Assembly (NCBI GenBank): GCA_044350805.1
Contig: JBILGU010000005.1
Location: 1-64,000, forward strand
Direction of reading: 5' to 3'
From: UBA6136 sp044350805
GTDB taxonomy: Bacteria; Pseudomonadota; Gammaproteobacteria; Methylococcales; Methylococcaceae
Length of the DNA: 64,000 nucleotides
Position numbers and translations under genes: made by a program. The notes under the pieces were generated by a model that saw only the letters and a list, made by a program, of their open reading frames with translations, made no database searches and had not been told where the DNA came from. Below, piece by piece: positions 18,926 to 28,253 of this stretch (the stretch's first letter is position 1; each line of letters starts with the position of its first letter).

Positions 18926-20800
18926 TCAACTGCGGCTGTAGATTTCAGCCCCAGACTTCTTGAACTGATCCGCCTTTTCTTCCATCCCCTGATTCAGGGC
19001 CGTCGTGGCATCAAGGCCATGGGTTTCGGCATATTCCCTAACGTCCTGCGTAATCTTCATGGAGCAGAAGTGGGGGCCACACATGGAGCAGAAGTGCGCC
19101 AGTTTGGCGCCCTCCTGAGGCAGAGTCTCATCATGGAACTCAAGCGCCTTTTCAGGATCAAGCGAAAGATTGAACTGGTCCGCCCAACGGAATTCAAAAC
19201 GCGCCTTGGAAAGGGCATTGTCGCGAACCTGAGCGCCCGGGTGACCCTTGGCAAGGTCGGCGGCATGGGCGGCAATCTTGTAAGCGATGATGCCGTCGCG
19301 AACGTCCTGCTTGTTCGGCAATCCCAGGTGTTCCTTTGGCGTGACATAGCAGAGCATGGCGGTGCCAAACCACCCGATCATGGCCGCACCAATCGCGCTG
19401 GTGATGTGATCATAGCCTGGAGCAATATCGGTGGTCAGAGGGCCAAGGGTATAGAAGGGCGCCTCATGGCAATGCTTAAGCTGCTCTTCCATGTTGGCCT
19501 TGATCATATGCATGGGCACATGGCCCGGACCTTCGATCATGACCTGAACATCATGCTTCCAGGCGACCTGTGTCAGTTCACCCAAGGTGTGAAGCTCCGC
19601 AAACTGCGCTGCATCGTTCGCATCGGCAATGGAACCCGGACGAAGACCATCGCCGAGTGAGAAGGCGACGTCATAGGCCTTCATGATCTCGCAGATGTCC
19701 TCGAAGTGGGTGTAGAGGAAGCTTTCCTTGTGATGCGCAAGACACCACTTGGCCATGATGGATCCGCCTCGAGAGACGATACCGGTCACACGCTTTGCGG
19801 TCAGGGGAATATGTGCGAGACGAATTCCTGCGTGAATCGTGAAGTAGTCGACACCCTGCTCTGCCTGCTCAATCAGGGTATCGCGGAAGATTTCCCACGT
19901 CAGCTCCTCGGCGCGGCCATCGACCTTTTCCAGCGCCTGATAGATCGGAACCGTTCCGATCGGGACCGGCGAATTGCGGATGATCCATTCCCGGGTCTCA
20001 TGAATGTTTTTGCCGGTGGAAAGATCCATCACGGTATCGCCACCCCAACGGATGGACCACAACATCTTTTCGACCTCTTCCTCAATGGAGGAGGTCACCG
20101 CGGAATTTCCAAGATTACAGTTAATTTTGACCAGGAAATTCCGACCAATGATCATCGGCTCCGATTCTGGATGATTGATGTTATTCGGAATGATCGCGCG
20201 ACCGCGGGCAATTTCATCACGGACAAATTCAGGCGTAATGATCTTTGGAATTTCCGCACCAAAGGATTCCCCGGGATGCTGCTGGCCATAAAGTTCGTTC
20301 AGCGCTTCCAGTCGCTGATTCTCGCGAATGGCGACAAACTCCATTTCCGGCGTCACGATGCCCTGACGGGCGTAGTGCATCTGGGTCACGTTGGCACCCT
20401 TTACGGCGCAGCGTGGATTGCGGATGTGCTCGAAACGAAGGCTACCGAGCGCAGGATCAGACTGTCGATCCCGACCATACTTTGAGCTCGGGCCTGAGAG
20501 CTGCTGCGTATCACCGCGCTCTTCAATCCAGCGCTCCCGCAAGGGAGAAAGACCAATGCGAAGATCCACGGTCACGTTCGGATCAGTGTAGGGACCTGAG
20601 GTGTCGTAAACGGTGACCGGTGGATTGACCTCGCCGCCCCGCGCCGTTGGGGTTTCAGATTGGCTGATTTTCCGCATCGGCACCTTCAGATCCGGCCGAC
20701 TTCCCTCGACATAGATCTTTTCGGAGGCGGCAAAGGGCTGAATCGACGCCCGCTTGGCGGTGACGGCATCGTGAAGTTGGGTATCGGGAACGGCATTCAT
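18926..20800 (-). CDS. thiC: Phosphomethylpyrimidine synthase
   Basis: ThiC is a radical-SAM enzyme that converts aminoimidazole ribotide to hydroxymethylpyrimidine phosphate for thiamin. The 624-residue product is full length and ends with the [4Fe-4S] cluster motif CSMCGPHFCSMK. The start MNAVPDTQ at 20800 was chosen over an upstream in-frame ATG (20857), which would fall in the leader between riboswitch and gene. A TPP riboswitch lies directly upstream, so thiamin pyrophosphate should repress expression. No other thi gene is in the window. Confidence 0.98.
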   Translation of the reverse strand: MNAVPDTQLHDAVTAKRASIQPFAASEKIYVEGSRPDLKVPMRKISQSETPTARGGEVNPPVTVYDTSGPYTDPNVTVDLRIGLSPLRERWIEERGDTQQLSGPSSKYGRDRQSDPALGSLRFEHIRNPRCAVKGANVTQMHYARQGIVTPEMEFVAIRENQRLEALNELYGQQHPGESFGAEIPKIITPEFVRDEIARGRAIIPNNINHPESEPMIIGRNFLVKINCNLGNSAVTSSIEEEVEKMLWSIRWGGDTVMDLSTGKNIHETREWIIRNSPVPIGTVPIYQALEKVDGRAEELTWEIFRDTLIEQAEQGVDYFTIHAGIRLAHIPLTAKRVTGIVSRGGSIMAKWCLAHHKESFLYTHFEDICEIMKAYDVAFSLGDGLRPGSIADANDAAQFAELHTLGELTQVAWKHDVQVMIEGPGHVPMHMIKANMEEQLKHCHEAPFYTLGPLTTDIAPGYDHITSAIGAAMIGWFGTAMLCYVTPKEHLGLPNKQDVRDGIIAYKIAAHAADLAKGHPGAQVRDNALSKARFEFRWADQFNLSLDPEKALEFHDETLPQEGAKLAHFCSMCGPHFCSMKITQDVREYAETHGLDATTALNQGMEEKADQFKKSGAEIYSRS

Positions 20801-20876
20801 CGGGGGTCCTCGGCTCGGGTGGCGGGTTCGTAGCGAGGAAGCATCCCCTGCGGGCATCGGGGCCGCAGCTGGAAAA

Positions 20877-20963
20877 GGCTTTCCTCCGCCGGTACGAACC
20901 GGATCAGGTTCAAAGGGTGTGTCTCAGCCCGCTCCCACACGCGGTGGGCGGGCACCCCTAGCC
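20877..20963 (-). promoter_or_regulatory. TPP (THI) riboswitch controlling thiC
   Basis: On the minus strand the conserved parts appear in order: GGCTAGGGGTGCCC, GGGCTGAGA, CCCTTTGAACCTGATC and GTACCGGCGGAGGAAAGCC. P1 forms between GGCT (20963-20960) and AGCC (20880-20877). Its ligand is thiamin pyrophosphate. The expression platform lies in the roughly 75 bases before the thiC ATG; I could not assign termination versus ribosome-site masking with confidence. Confidence 0.95.
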
Positions 20964-21099
20964 CTACGTGTGGTGTAAACTAATCCATGGTGGGCCGTTT
21001 GGCAAGGCATGGACGTGGGTCCGCTGCTTCCCTGCGTGCTCCTCGATTCAATCGGAAGGCGGTGTCTCTCGATACCTACCTCGCCACGGATCATTCCTC

Positions 21100-21903
21100 A
21101 TGCACATAGACATTGCCCAGATCATCTCCGGGCTTCTCGTAGGTTTTCTCGTCGGACTGACCGGCGTGGGCGGCGGCTCGCTGATGACCCCCATTCTGGT
21201 GTTCATCTTTGGTTACGCCCCAAAAGCTGCGGTGGGCACCGATCTTCTTTTCGCCGCGATCACCAAGACCGGCGGCGTTCTGGTCCATCACGGAAAACAC
21301 CGCTCCGTGGACTGGAAAATTGTCGGGCTCCTGTGCCTTGGCAGCTTGCCTGCGGCACTCTTCCTCATTTACCTTCTGGAAACCCACTTCAGCAAGGACG
21401 AAAGTCTGACCGCAACCATCACCTTTACGCTGGGGATTGCGCTGATCTTTACCTCGCTGGCCCTCTTCCTCAGGAACCGTGTCATGCGCCGTCACCTGAC
21501 GGACCAGACCGCCATCGAGCGCAAAACCCACGGTGAGCGGTTCGGCCGCCTGCAGCCCTATCTAACGGTGTTCACCGGGGCCATGCTGGGCGTCCTCGTG
21601 ACCCTCTCCTCCGTCGGAGCGGGGGCGTTAGGCACCATTGCCCTCTTGTTTCTCTACCCTCGGCTGGCAACGGTCAGGGTCGTTGGCACTGATCTGGCTC
21701 ACGCGATACCGCTGACGACGGTGGCAGGGCTCGGCCATCTCCACATGGGCAATGTCGACGGACAACTGCTTGGGAGCCTCCTGATCGGTTCCCTTCCCGG
21801 CATTTATCTTGGAAGCCTCCTGAGCGCTCGGGTCCCCGAATCGGTGCTTCGGCCCATTCTCGCCTCTATCCTCATGCTGATCGGAATGAAGTTCGTCCTC
21901 TAG
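21100..21903 (+). CDS. TSUP (TauE/SafE) family sulfite/organosulfonate permease
   Basis: A 267-residue membrane protein with about eight TM segments and two repeats of the TSUP signature: GFLVGLTGVGGGSLMTPILV near the N-terminus and LSSVGAGALG around the middle. The family exports sulfite, sulfoacetate or related anions; the substrate here cannot be told from sequence. I chose MHIDIAQIISGLL at 21100, rejecting a 44-residue upstream extension that runs toward the thiC leader. It diverges from thiC, and its stop interlocks with that of tag in a CTAG. A second, distinct TSUP gene is at 36034. Confidence 0.85.
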   Translation: MHIDIAQIISGLLVGFLVGLTGVGGGSLMTPILVFIFGYAPKAAVGTDLLFAAITKTGGVLVHHGKHRSVDWKIVGLLCLGSLPAALFLIYLLETHFSKDESLTATITFTLGIALIFTSLALFLRNRVMRRHLTDQTAIERKTHGERFGRLQPYLTVFTGAMLGVLVTLSSVGAGALGTIALLFLYPRLATVRVVGTDLAHAIPLTTVAGLGHLHMGNVDGQLLGSLLIGSLPGIYLGSLLSARVPESVLRPILASILMLIGMKFVL

Positions 21904-22493
21904 GGACGAAGCGTGGCGCTCCGATAACAGCCAGCGATGTGGTCATCAACAAGGCCCGTCGCCTGCATGAAGGAGTAGCAGATCACAGGTCCCACAAACG
22001 TAAAGCCACGGGCCTTCAGCGCATGACTCAAGGCTTCTGATCGCGGGGTTTTTGCCGGAAGGTCCGAAGGTTTCGGCCAAACATTCCTCTGGGGAACCCC
22101 ATCAACGAACCCCCAGAGGAAGGCATCAAACCCGCCCTCTCGTTCACTCAATCGCCTGAAGGCCCGGGCATTGTTGATGGCCGAGCGGATCTTTTGACGG
22201 TTTCGAATGATTCCGGGGTGCAGGAGCAACTGCGCTTCCCTTTGGGCATCAAACTCGGCCACCCGCAGGGGATCAAAACCGTCGAAGGCATCGCGGTATC
22301 CCTCCCGCTTTTCAAGAATCGTGCGCCAAGAAAGCCCGGCCTGAGCTCCCTCCAGCACCAGCCACTCGAAAAGACGCACGTCATCGTGCTCAGGCACCCC
22401 CCACTCTCGGTCATGGTACTCCCGCTCGACCCTCGAGCGTTCCGCCCAGGCGCAGCGGGAAAGCCCATTGCTTCGGTCTTCAGGCCAGTCCAT
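21900..22493 (-). CDS. tag: DNA-3-methyladenine glycosylase I
   Basis: Tag excises 3-methyladenine from alkylated DNA as the first step of base-excision repair. The sequence has the conserved RCAW start region, YHDREWGVPEHDDVRLFEWLVLEG, QAGLSW, and a C-terminal region with conserved His/Cys (GFTFVGPVICYSFMQATG...DDH) that form the zinc site in the E. coli enzyme. The ATG at 22493 (197 residues) is my choice; 22499 or 22526 would add up to 11 poorly conserved residues. It overlaps the end of the PHP gene by 14 bases and is probably in one operon with it. Confidence 0.95.
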   Translation of the reverse strand: MDWPEDRSNGLSRCAWAERSRVEREYHDREWGVPEHDDVRLFEWLVLEGAQAGLSWRTILEKREGYRDAFDGFDPLRVAEFDAQREAQLLLHPGIIRNRQKIRSAINNARAFRRLSEREGGFDAFLWGFVDGVPQRNVWPKPSDLPAKTPRSEALSHALKARGFTFVGPVICYSFMQATGLVDDHIAGCYRSATLRP

Positions 22494-23346
22494 CAACATC
22501 GGACCAGTCCGACCAGACAGGTTCAATACCCGCCGGCATCAAAGGGACCCGTCCCAGCTTGGGCCACCCCTCATCGGGCCCATGGAAATCTGAGCCGCAG
22601 GAGCCCCGAAGCTGTTCGCGGATGGCAAAGTCGCGCATGGATTGCATATCACCCGGCGAGGGCTGACCTGACAAAACCTCAATTCCCTGACCCCCCAATT
22701 CGCGAAATTCACCGGCGAGTCGCCGCAACCAAGTCCGCGTCAACCGATAGCGGAGGGGATGGGCGATGACGGCACAGCCCCCGGCTTTCCGAATACAGGC
22801 CACGGCCTCCTCCAAAGGAGCCCAGGTCGTCGAGACGTAGCCGGGCTTTCCCGGCGTCAAAAATCGGCCAAAGACATCGCGGACATCCAAGGCATGACCC
22901 CTTGCAGCCAGAACCTTTGCAAAATGGGTCCGGGTCACCATACCGACCCCGGCGATCTGCCGCGCGTCCTCAAAAACGCCCGAAATGCCCTGCCGGGCCA
23001 GTCGCTGCCCCATTTCTTCGGCCCGCGATTCGCGAATGAGGCCCATCGCTGACAAGGTCGCCTGAAGATGTTCCTCGTCAAGATCTATTCCAAGACCAAT
23101 CACATGGATCGTCTTTTTTTCCCAGGTGACCGACACCTCGACCCCGGGAATCAGTCGAATGGAGCGCGTTTTACAGGCGTCCCGGGCTTCCCGGATCCCC
23201 GCAGTGGTGTCGTGATCCGTGAGCGCCAGGACACGAATACCTTGAGCCTTCGCCCGTTCAACCAGTTCGGTTGGCGAGTAGTGCCCATCGGAGTACCAGG
23301 AATGGGTATGAAGATCAAAAGTTGAGAATGCCGTTGGTGTGTTCAC
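22480..23346 (-). CDS. rnm: PHP-domain phosphoesterase, RNase AM (YciV/TrpH) family
   Basis: A 288-residue PHP-domain protein with the metal-binding motifs FDLHTHSWYSDG and LALTDHDT and later DFHGP. E. coli RNase AM (formerly YciV/TrpH) is a 5'-3' exoribonuclease that matures 5' ends of rRNAs and other RNAs; this protein matches it in length and motifs. It overlaps the upstream ABC transporter gene by ATGA and the downstream tag gene by 14 bases. Confidence 0.85.
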   Translation of the reverse strand: MNTPTAFSTFDLHTHSWYSDGHYSPTELVERAKAQGIRVLALTDHDTTAGIREARDACKTRSIRLIPGVEVSVTWEKKTIHVIGLGIDLDEEHLQATLSAMGLIRESRAEEMGQRLARQGISGVFEDARQIAGVGMVTRTHFAKVLAARGHALDVRDVFGRFLTPGKPGYVSTTWAPLEEAVACIRKAGGCAVIAHPLRYRLTRTWLRRLAGEFRELGGQGIEVLSGQPSPGDMQSMRDFAIREQLRGSCGSDFHGPDEGWPKLGRVPLMPAGIEPVWSDWSDVDGLA

Positions 23347-25190
23347 GCCAGTGCCTTTTCTGAAGTCGAGGACTTTCGGCCGGCCGCGCCAAAAAGTCGT
23401 GCATAAAGCCCGCCTTGCCCCATCAAGGCCTCGTGGGAACCTTCCTCCACCACATGCCCCTCTTCGAAGACCAAAATGCGGTCAGCGTGGGTGATGGCGC
23501 TCAGGCGGTGCGCGACAATCAGGGTGGTGCGCCCGGCCAAAAACTGATCCAGGGCCGCATAGAGGTGCCCTTCGGTGACGTTATCGACCGCGGATGTGGC
23601 CTCATCCAGAATCACCACGCGTGGATTGGCGAGCACCATCCGCGCGATCGCCAGACGCTGACGCTGCCCCCCCGACAAACGCACACCCAAGCGACCGACC
23701 ACCGCATCAAGGCCCAAGGGATTCGCGGCGATGGCTGATTTGAGCTGGGCCACTTCAAGAGCATGCCAGAGATCTGCGTCACTCGCCTCACGGCCCATGG
23801 CCAGATTGCTTCGCACCGTGTCATTGAAAAGCACGGGGTGCTGCAGCACCGTGACGACGTTTTCGCGAACCACATCCATTCCGATCGCTTCCGTCGGGAC
23901 ACCATCAAAAGCAATGACGCCGGATGCCGGTGGATAAAGGCCAATCAGCGCCTGCACTAGCGTTGACTTCCCCCCACCGCTTGCGCCGACCAAGGCCACT
24001 TTTTCTCCGGCAGAAATCTCAAGGGAGACATTCCTCAGCACGTCTTCTCCTCCCGGATAGACAAAGCTCAGCCCCTGAATCGAGATGCCCACGGTCGTTT
24101 TTCCGATAAACGGATTCTGTCGATGGGGATACAGGGGTTCGAGCTGTCGCCCATAGAACTGATGGAGGCGCTCCAACGCCGCCCTGGCCCCAAAATAGGC
24201 ATATTGCATTCCCAGCACCTCTTGCACCGGGGCCATCATGAACCAGAGGTATCCCGAAACGGCCATCATTTGGCCAATCGTCAGGTCCGAGTAGACCACC
24301 ATCAACAGGGCCAGCCCCCGAAAAAGATCAAACCCGGTCAGAAAGACCAGAAAGCTCAGCCGGCTTGCCGCATCGCTTTTCCAGAGGAAGGCCGCGGAGT
24401 GATCACGGACTTCGGATGCTGCACCCTGAAGTCGCCCAAAATAAAAGGACTCCCGATTACTCGCTCGAATCTGATGGATGGCCTCAAGGGTTTCGGTTAA
24501 TCGCGTCTGAAACTCACTCAGTGCGGCGGTTTCCCGCCGTTTCAGACGCTTGACCCATTGCCCGAGGATCCGGGTCAGGAAAATGACCAATGGATTGAGG
24601 AGCAAGATGAAAAGCCCGAGTTGCCAGTTCATCCAGAGCAAGACCCCGCCGGTTCCGATCAGGGTCAAAAGCGCCACCAGACTTCGTCCGACCGTGACAC
24701 CGATGAAGTTATCGAGGGTATCGAGATCCGCCACCAGATGGGTCACAACTGCCCCCGATCCCAGGCTTTCATATTCCGCCATCGATATGCGCTCAAGCCG
24801 ACCCAGCAACCGCTTCCGGAGCGCAAAAACGACATCCTTGGAAATGAAGCTGAATTCCCGCGTCTGGGCCACGTTGAAGGCCGCGGTCAGAAATCGGAGC
24901 AACACGGTCAAGAGCAAGAGGGCCGTGATGTAGTAGACCGGCCCTTGGAAGACCTCATGCCCTATATCGTCGAGCACCTTAACGGCTGTTCCAGGGTGTC
25001 CCAGCAATACCTCATCCACGAGCAGCGGCAGCAGCAAAGGCACTGGCACGGCGGTGATTGCCGCCAAAATAGCCAACACCTGCCCTAAGGCAATGCGAGA
25101 ACGATGGCCTTGGACGATCTGGAGAATTAGCCCCCATCCCAAGCGATCCTCCGGGTGCATTTCACGATTCAGCATGGGGTGGCGATTCAT
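23343..25190 (-). CDS. ABC exporter, fused membrane and ATPase domains
   Basis: A 615-residue half-transporter with a six-TM exporter domain (residues about 30-330) and an ATPase domain with Walker A GASGGGKST, signature LSGGQRQRLAIARM, Walker B VVILDEATSAVD and H-loop IVAHRLS. It should work as a homodimer, or with a partner not seen here. The family includes lipid, peptide and drug exporters and the substrate is not predictable. It is the first gene of an apparent operon with rnm and tag. Confidence 0.9.
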   Translation of the reverse strand: MNRHPMLNREMHPEDRLGWGLILQIVQGHRSRIALGQVLAILAAITAVPVPLLLPLLVDEVLLGHPGTAVKVLDDIGHEVFQGPVYYITALLLLTVLLRFLTAAFNVAQTREFSFISKDVVFALRKRLLGRLERISMAEYESLGSGAVVTHLVADLDTLDNFIGVTVGRSLVALLTLIGTGGVLLWMNWQLGLFILLLNPLVIFLTRILGQWVKRLKRRETAALSEFQTRLTETLEAIHQIRASNRESFYFGRLQGAASEVRDHSAAFLWKSDAASRLSFLVFLTGFDLFRGLALLMVVYSDLTIGQMMAVSGYLWFMMAPVQEVLGMQYAYFGARAALERLHQFYGRQLEPLYPHRQNPFIGKTTVGISIQGLSFVYPGGEDVLRNVSLEISAGEKVALVGASGGGKSTLVQALIGLYPPASGVIAFDGVPTEAIGMDVVRENVVTVLQHPVLFNDTVRSNLAMGREASDADLWHALEVAQLKSAIAANPLGLDAVVGRLGVRLSGGQRQRLAIARMVLANPRVVILDEATSAVDNVTEGHLYAALDQFLAGRTTLIVAHRLSAITHADRILVFEEGHVVEEGSHEALMGQGGLYARLFGAAGRKSSTSEKALA

Positions 25191-25240
25191 GTTGGAAGTG
25201 GTCGGTTCAATGGATTGTAATTACGGCGCAATGACTCTGC

Positions 25241-25246
25241 TACAAT
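25241..25246 (+). promoter_or_regulatory. Possible -10 element for fabA
   Basis: TACAAT lies about 110 bases upstream of the fabA start in the divergent ABC-fabA gap. The best -35 candidate (TTGTAA, 25215-25220) is 20 bases away, longer than ideal, so this is tentative. Confidence 0.3.
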
Positions 25247-25357
25247 AGTCCGCTTTTTTATCGGCAGGTTGCGCCCTCGGCAACCGCCATGGGAACGGCT
25301 ACCGGCCTCGGCAATTCAGAGGCCTCGATCGATCACCCTTAGGACATCAAAACGGCA

Positions 25358-25900
25358 ATGACATCCATCGAAGTACCTGCCAGCGAGCCCCGGAAGAACA
25401 GTTACGCTCGCGAGGATCTGATCCGCTGCGGACACGGTGAGCTTTTTGGCCCCGGCAATGCGCAGCTTCCCCTGCCGCCGATGCTGATGTTCGATCGAAT
25501 CACCGAGATCACCGATAACGGCGGTCAGTTCGACAAGGGCCTGATCACCGCAGAGCTCGATATCACGCCTTCCCTTTGGTTCTTCGATTGCCATTTCCAA
25601 AGTGACCCCGTCATGCCGGGCTGTCTTGGCCTTGATGCCATGTGGCAGCTGGTCGGCTTCTACCTTGGATGGCTTGGAGGCCCTGGCCGAGGCCGCGCCC
25701 TGGGCGTAGGCGAGGTCAAGTTCCGCGGACAGGTCCTACCGGCCAACAAGCTGGTAACCTACCGCATCCATTTGAAACGGGTGATGATGCGCAAGCTGGT
25801 CATGGGCATTGCCGATGCCGAAATGGAATGTGACGGTCGCATCATTTACGAGGCCAACGACCTGAGAGTCGGCCTTTTCACCTCCACAGACGACTTCTGA
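25358..25900 (+). CDS. fabA: 3-hydroxydecanoyl-ACP dehydratase/isomerase
   Basis: FabA dehydrates 3-hydroxydecanoyl-ACP and isomerises the trans-2 to the cis-3 product, introducing the double bond of unsaturated fatty acids anaerobically. The 180-residue sequence carries the catalytic His79 and Asp93 within CHFQSDPVMPGCLGLDAMWQ, shifted by nine residues from E. coli His70 and Asp84. It is followed 13 bases later by fabB, the usual pairing in gammaproteobacteria. Confidence 0.97.
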   Translation: MTSIEVPASEPRKNSYAREDLIRCGHGELFGPGNAQLPLPPMLMFDRITEITDNGGQFDKGLITAELDITPSLWFFDCHFQSDPVMPGCLGLDAMWQLVGFYLGWLGGPGRGRALGVGEVKFRGQVLPANKLVTYRIHLKRVMMRKLVMGIADAEMECDGRIIYEANDLRVGLFTSTDDF

Positions 25901-25913
25901 GGAGCAAAGTAGC

Positions 25914-27131
25914 ATGAAACGTGTCGTAGTTACCGGTATCGGTATCGTATCCAGTCTGGGCAACAATCAGTCCGAGGTCCTTGCATCACTGCGGGAAGGA
26001 CGAACTGGCGTTGCCCACAGCAGCGAGTATGCTGAGCTGGGCTTTAGAAGCCATGTCCATGCACCGGTCAATATTGATCCCGATGAGATCATTGATCGCA
26101 AGATCCGTCGTTTCATGGGTGAGGGCGCTGCCTATAACTACATCGCGATGGAGGAGGCCATTCGGGACTCCGGCCTGAGCGACGCCCAGGTTTCCAACCC
26201 GCGTGCGGGCATCATCATGGGTTCTGGCGGCCCGTCCACCTCAAACCTCCTCACGGCATGGGATGCCTTCCGTGAAAAAGGTCTGAAGAAAGTCGGGCCC
26301 TACATGGTGCCCCGCACCATGTCGAACACGAACTCTGCGTGTCTCGCGACCCCTTTTAAGATTCAGGGCGTCAATTACTCCATCAGCTCAGCCTGCGCGA
26401 CCAGCGCCCACTGCATCGGCAACGCCGCTGAACTGATCCAGCTCGGGAAGCAGGATGTCATCTTTGCCGGAGGCGGCGAAGAATTGCACTGGACCCTGAC
26501 CGTCCTGTTCGATGCCATGGGCGCACTTTCGTCCAAGTACAACGACACCCCCCAAAAGGCTTCGCGTGCCTATGACGCGGATCGCGATGGGTTTGTCATC
26601 TCCGGGGGTGGCGGCGTTCTGGTCCTTGAGGAGCTGGAACACGCCAAGGCCCGCGGCGCAAAGATCTATGCCGAACTGACGGGATATGGTGCGACCTCTG
26701 ATGGCTATGACATGGTCCAGCCTTCGGGTGAAGGGGCCGTTCGTTGCATGCAGCAGGCCATGGCCACCGTCAGGGGTCCGATCGACTATATCAATGCCCA
26801 TGGCACCAGTACGCCGGTGGGTGATATTCGCGAGCTTGAGGCCGTCAAGGCGGTCTTTGGCAATGCCGTTCCCCGCATCAGCTCAACCAAGTCGTTGTCC
26901 GGACACTCGCTGGGTGCTGCGGGAGTGCATGAGGCCATCTACACGCTGCTGATGATGGAGCATCGCTTCATTGCCGCCTCTGCCAATATTGAGAATCTCG
27001 ATGCCGGTGCAGCCGGGGTTCCAATCGTTCGGGAGCGAATCGACGGGGCGAAACTCGATGTTGCCATGTCCAACAGCTTCGGATTCGGCGGCACCAATGC
27101 CAGCCTCGTTTTCGAGCGCCATGACGGATAG
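25914..27131 (+). CDS. fabB: 3-oxoacyl-ACP synthase I
   Basis: FabB elongates the cis-3-decenoyl-ACP made by FabA, committing the chain to unsaturated fatty acids. The 405-residue thiolase-fold protein has the nucleophilic cysteine in SISSACATSAH (Cys161) and the two catalytic histidines in NAHGTSTPVGD and SLSGHSLGAAG. It follows fabA with a GGAGCAAAG ribosome site and overlaps the start of ttcA by 11 bases. Confidence 0.97.
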   Translation: MKRVVVTGIGIVSSLGNNQSEVLASLREGRTGVAHSSEYAELGFRSHVHAPVNIDPDEIIDRKIRRFMGEGAAYNYIAMEEAIRDSGLSDAQVSNPRAGIIMGSGGPSTSNLLTAWDAFREKGLKKVGPYMVPRTMSNTNSACLATPFKIQGVNYSISSACATSAHCIGNAAELIQLGKQDVIFAGGGEELHWTLTVLFDAMGALSSKYNDTPQKASRAYDADRDGFVISGGGGVLVLEELEHAKARGAKIYAELTGYGATSDGYDMVQPSGEGAVRCMQQAMATVRGPIDYINAHGTSTPVGDIRELEAVKAVFGNAVPRISSTKSLSGHSLGAAGVHEAIYTLLMMEHRFIAASANIENLDAGAAGVPIVRERIDGAKLDVAMSNSFGFGGTNASLVFERHDG

Positions 27132-27981
27132 CGCGACCTTAGACTTCAGCGAAAAACAACGCTACGACTTCAACAAGCTACAGAAGCGGTTGCGGCGCCT
27201 CACCGGCGCTGCCATCGCCGACTTCGGCATGATCGAAGCCGGTGACAAGGTGATGGTTTGCCTCTCCGGGGGCAAGGACTCCTATACCCTGCTCGATATC
27301 CTCTTGAGCCTCAAGCTCAACGCACCGATCGACTTTGAGATCGTCGCGGTCAATTTGGACCAAAAACAGCCAGGATTCCCCGCTGACGTCCTTCCGTCTT
27401 ACCTCACTGAAAGGGCGATCCCTTTCCATATCATCGAACAGGACACCTACAGCATCGTCAAACGGGTCGTTCCCGAAGGCAAGACGACCTGCGGACTGTG
27501 TTCACGGCTAAGGAGAGGTCTCCTTTACCGCTACGCTGAAGAGAATGGCATCACCAAGATCGCCTTGGGTCATCATCGTGATGACATCATTGAGACCTTC
27601 TTCCTAAACCTTTTTTTTGGCGGGACCCTCAAGGCCATGCCGCCTAAGCTCCTCAGCGATAACAAGGCACACGTTGTGATTCGCCCCCTGGCCTATTGCC
27701 GTGAGCGCGATATCGACCGCTACGCACAAATACGGAATTTTCCCCTGATTCCCTGCAACCTCTGCGGATCGCAGGAAAATCTTCAGCGTCAGGCCATGAA
27801 GGAAATGCTCAACAGCTGGGAGCGACAGCACCCCGGGCGGGTCGAAACCATCTTTACGGCGCTTCAGAATGTGGCGCCATCGCAACTTGCCGATCGCGCG
27901 CTTTTCGACTTCAAGAGTCTCGAACAGCTCCGACTTCATGCCGGCACGGATGCCGAAGGGCTCGACATTCTCTCCCGCTGA
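27121..27981 (+). CDS. ttcA: tRNA 2-thiocytidine biosynthesis protein
   Basis: TtcA thiolates cytidine 32 of certain tRNAs using an iron-sulfur cluster and ATP. The 286-residue product has the PP-loop motif CLSGGKDSYTLLDIL, the cysteine pair CGLCSRLRRG and a third conserved cysteine region PCNLCGSQ. The ATG at 27121 overlaps the end of fabB by 11 bases; an earlier in-frame ATG inside fabB was rejected because the family begins near FSEKQRYDFNKLQKRLRR. Confidence 0.96.
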   Translation: MTDSATLDFSEKQRYDFNKLQKRLRRLTGAAIADFGMIEAGDKVMVCLSGGKDSYTLLDILLSLKLNAPIDFEIVAVNLDQKQPGFPADVLPSYLTERAIPFHIIEQDTYSIVKRVVPEGKTTCGLCSRLRRGLLYRYAEENGITKIALGHHRDDIIETFFLNLFFGGTLKAMPPKLLSDNKAHVVIRPLAYCRERDIDRYAQIRNFPLIPCNLCGSQENLQRQAMKEMLNSWERQHPGRVETIFTALQNVAPSQLADRALFDFKSLEQLRLHAGTDAEGLDILSR

Positions 27982-28039
27982 CTTCACGAAGTCCTGAAAT
28001 CCAGCAGGGCCGGGGCCTCCAGAGCATCGATAATGCCGC

Positions 28040-28068
28040 TTGCATTTTCCATCAAGGTTATTTATAAA
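28040..28068 (+). promoter_or_regulatory. Probable promoter of the small lipoprotein gene
   Basis: TTGCAT (28040-28045) and TATAAA (28063-28068) are 17 bases apart, about 65 bases upstream of the start codon at 28134. The -10 box matches five of six positions; the -35 box is weaker. Confidence 0.5.
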
Positions 28069-28133
28069 TTTGACGTGTCCCCTCGCGGGCACCACAAACT
28101 ATAACTTTTAAGTGTTCTATCAGGAGGTTCCCT

Positions 28134-28253
28134 ATGAAGAAGTTGCTCTGCGTTGTTAGCGTTCTGATGATGTCTCTGGTTGTTGTTGGCTGTGGCAACT
28201 CTCCCGACGGCGACGGTCAGAAGCTCGAAGCTCCGGCTGCTCCTTCTCTGTAA
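28134..28253 (+). CDS. Small lipoprotein (39 aa)
   Basis: A short gene encoding MKKLLCVVSVLMMSLVVVG-C, a textbook lipoprotein signal with lipidated Cys20, followed by only 19 residues (GNSPDGDGQKLEAPAAPSL). A strong AGGAGG ribosome site lies seven bases before the ATG, a promoter lies upstream and an intrinsic terminator follows about 95 bases after the stop, so it is a self-standing gene. Mature products this small resemble entericidin-like or LptM-like lipoproteins in size, but I see no sequence match. The function is unknown; strong expression signals suggest an abundant envelope peptide. Confidence 0.8.
   Translation: MKKLLCVVSVLMMSLVVVGCGNSPDGDGQKLEAPAAPSL

Noticed and set aside
23925..23940. 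GGTGGATAA as a possible DnaA box
   Set aside because: It is a single one-mismatch 9-mer inside the ABC-transporter coding region, far from the origin genes and not clustered.
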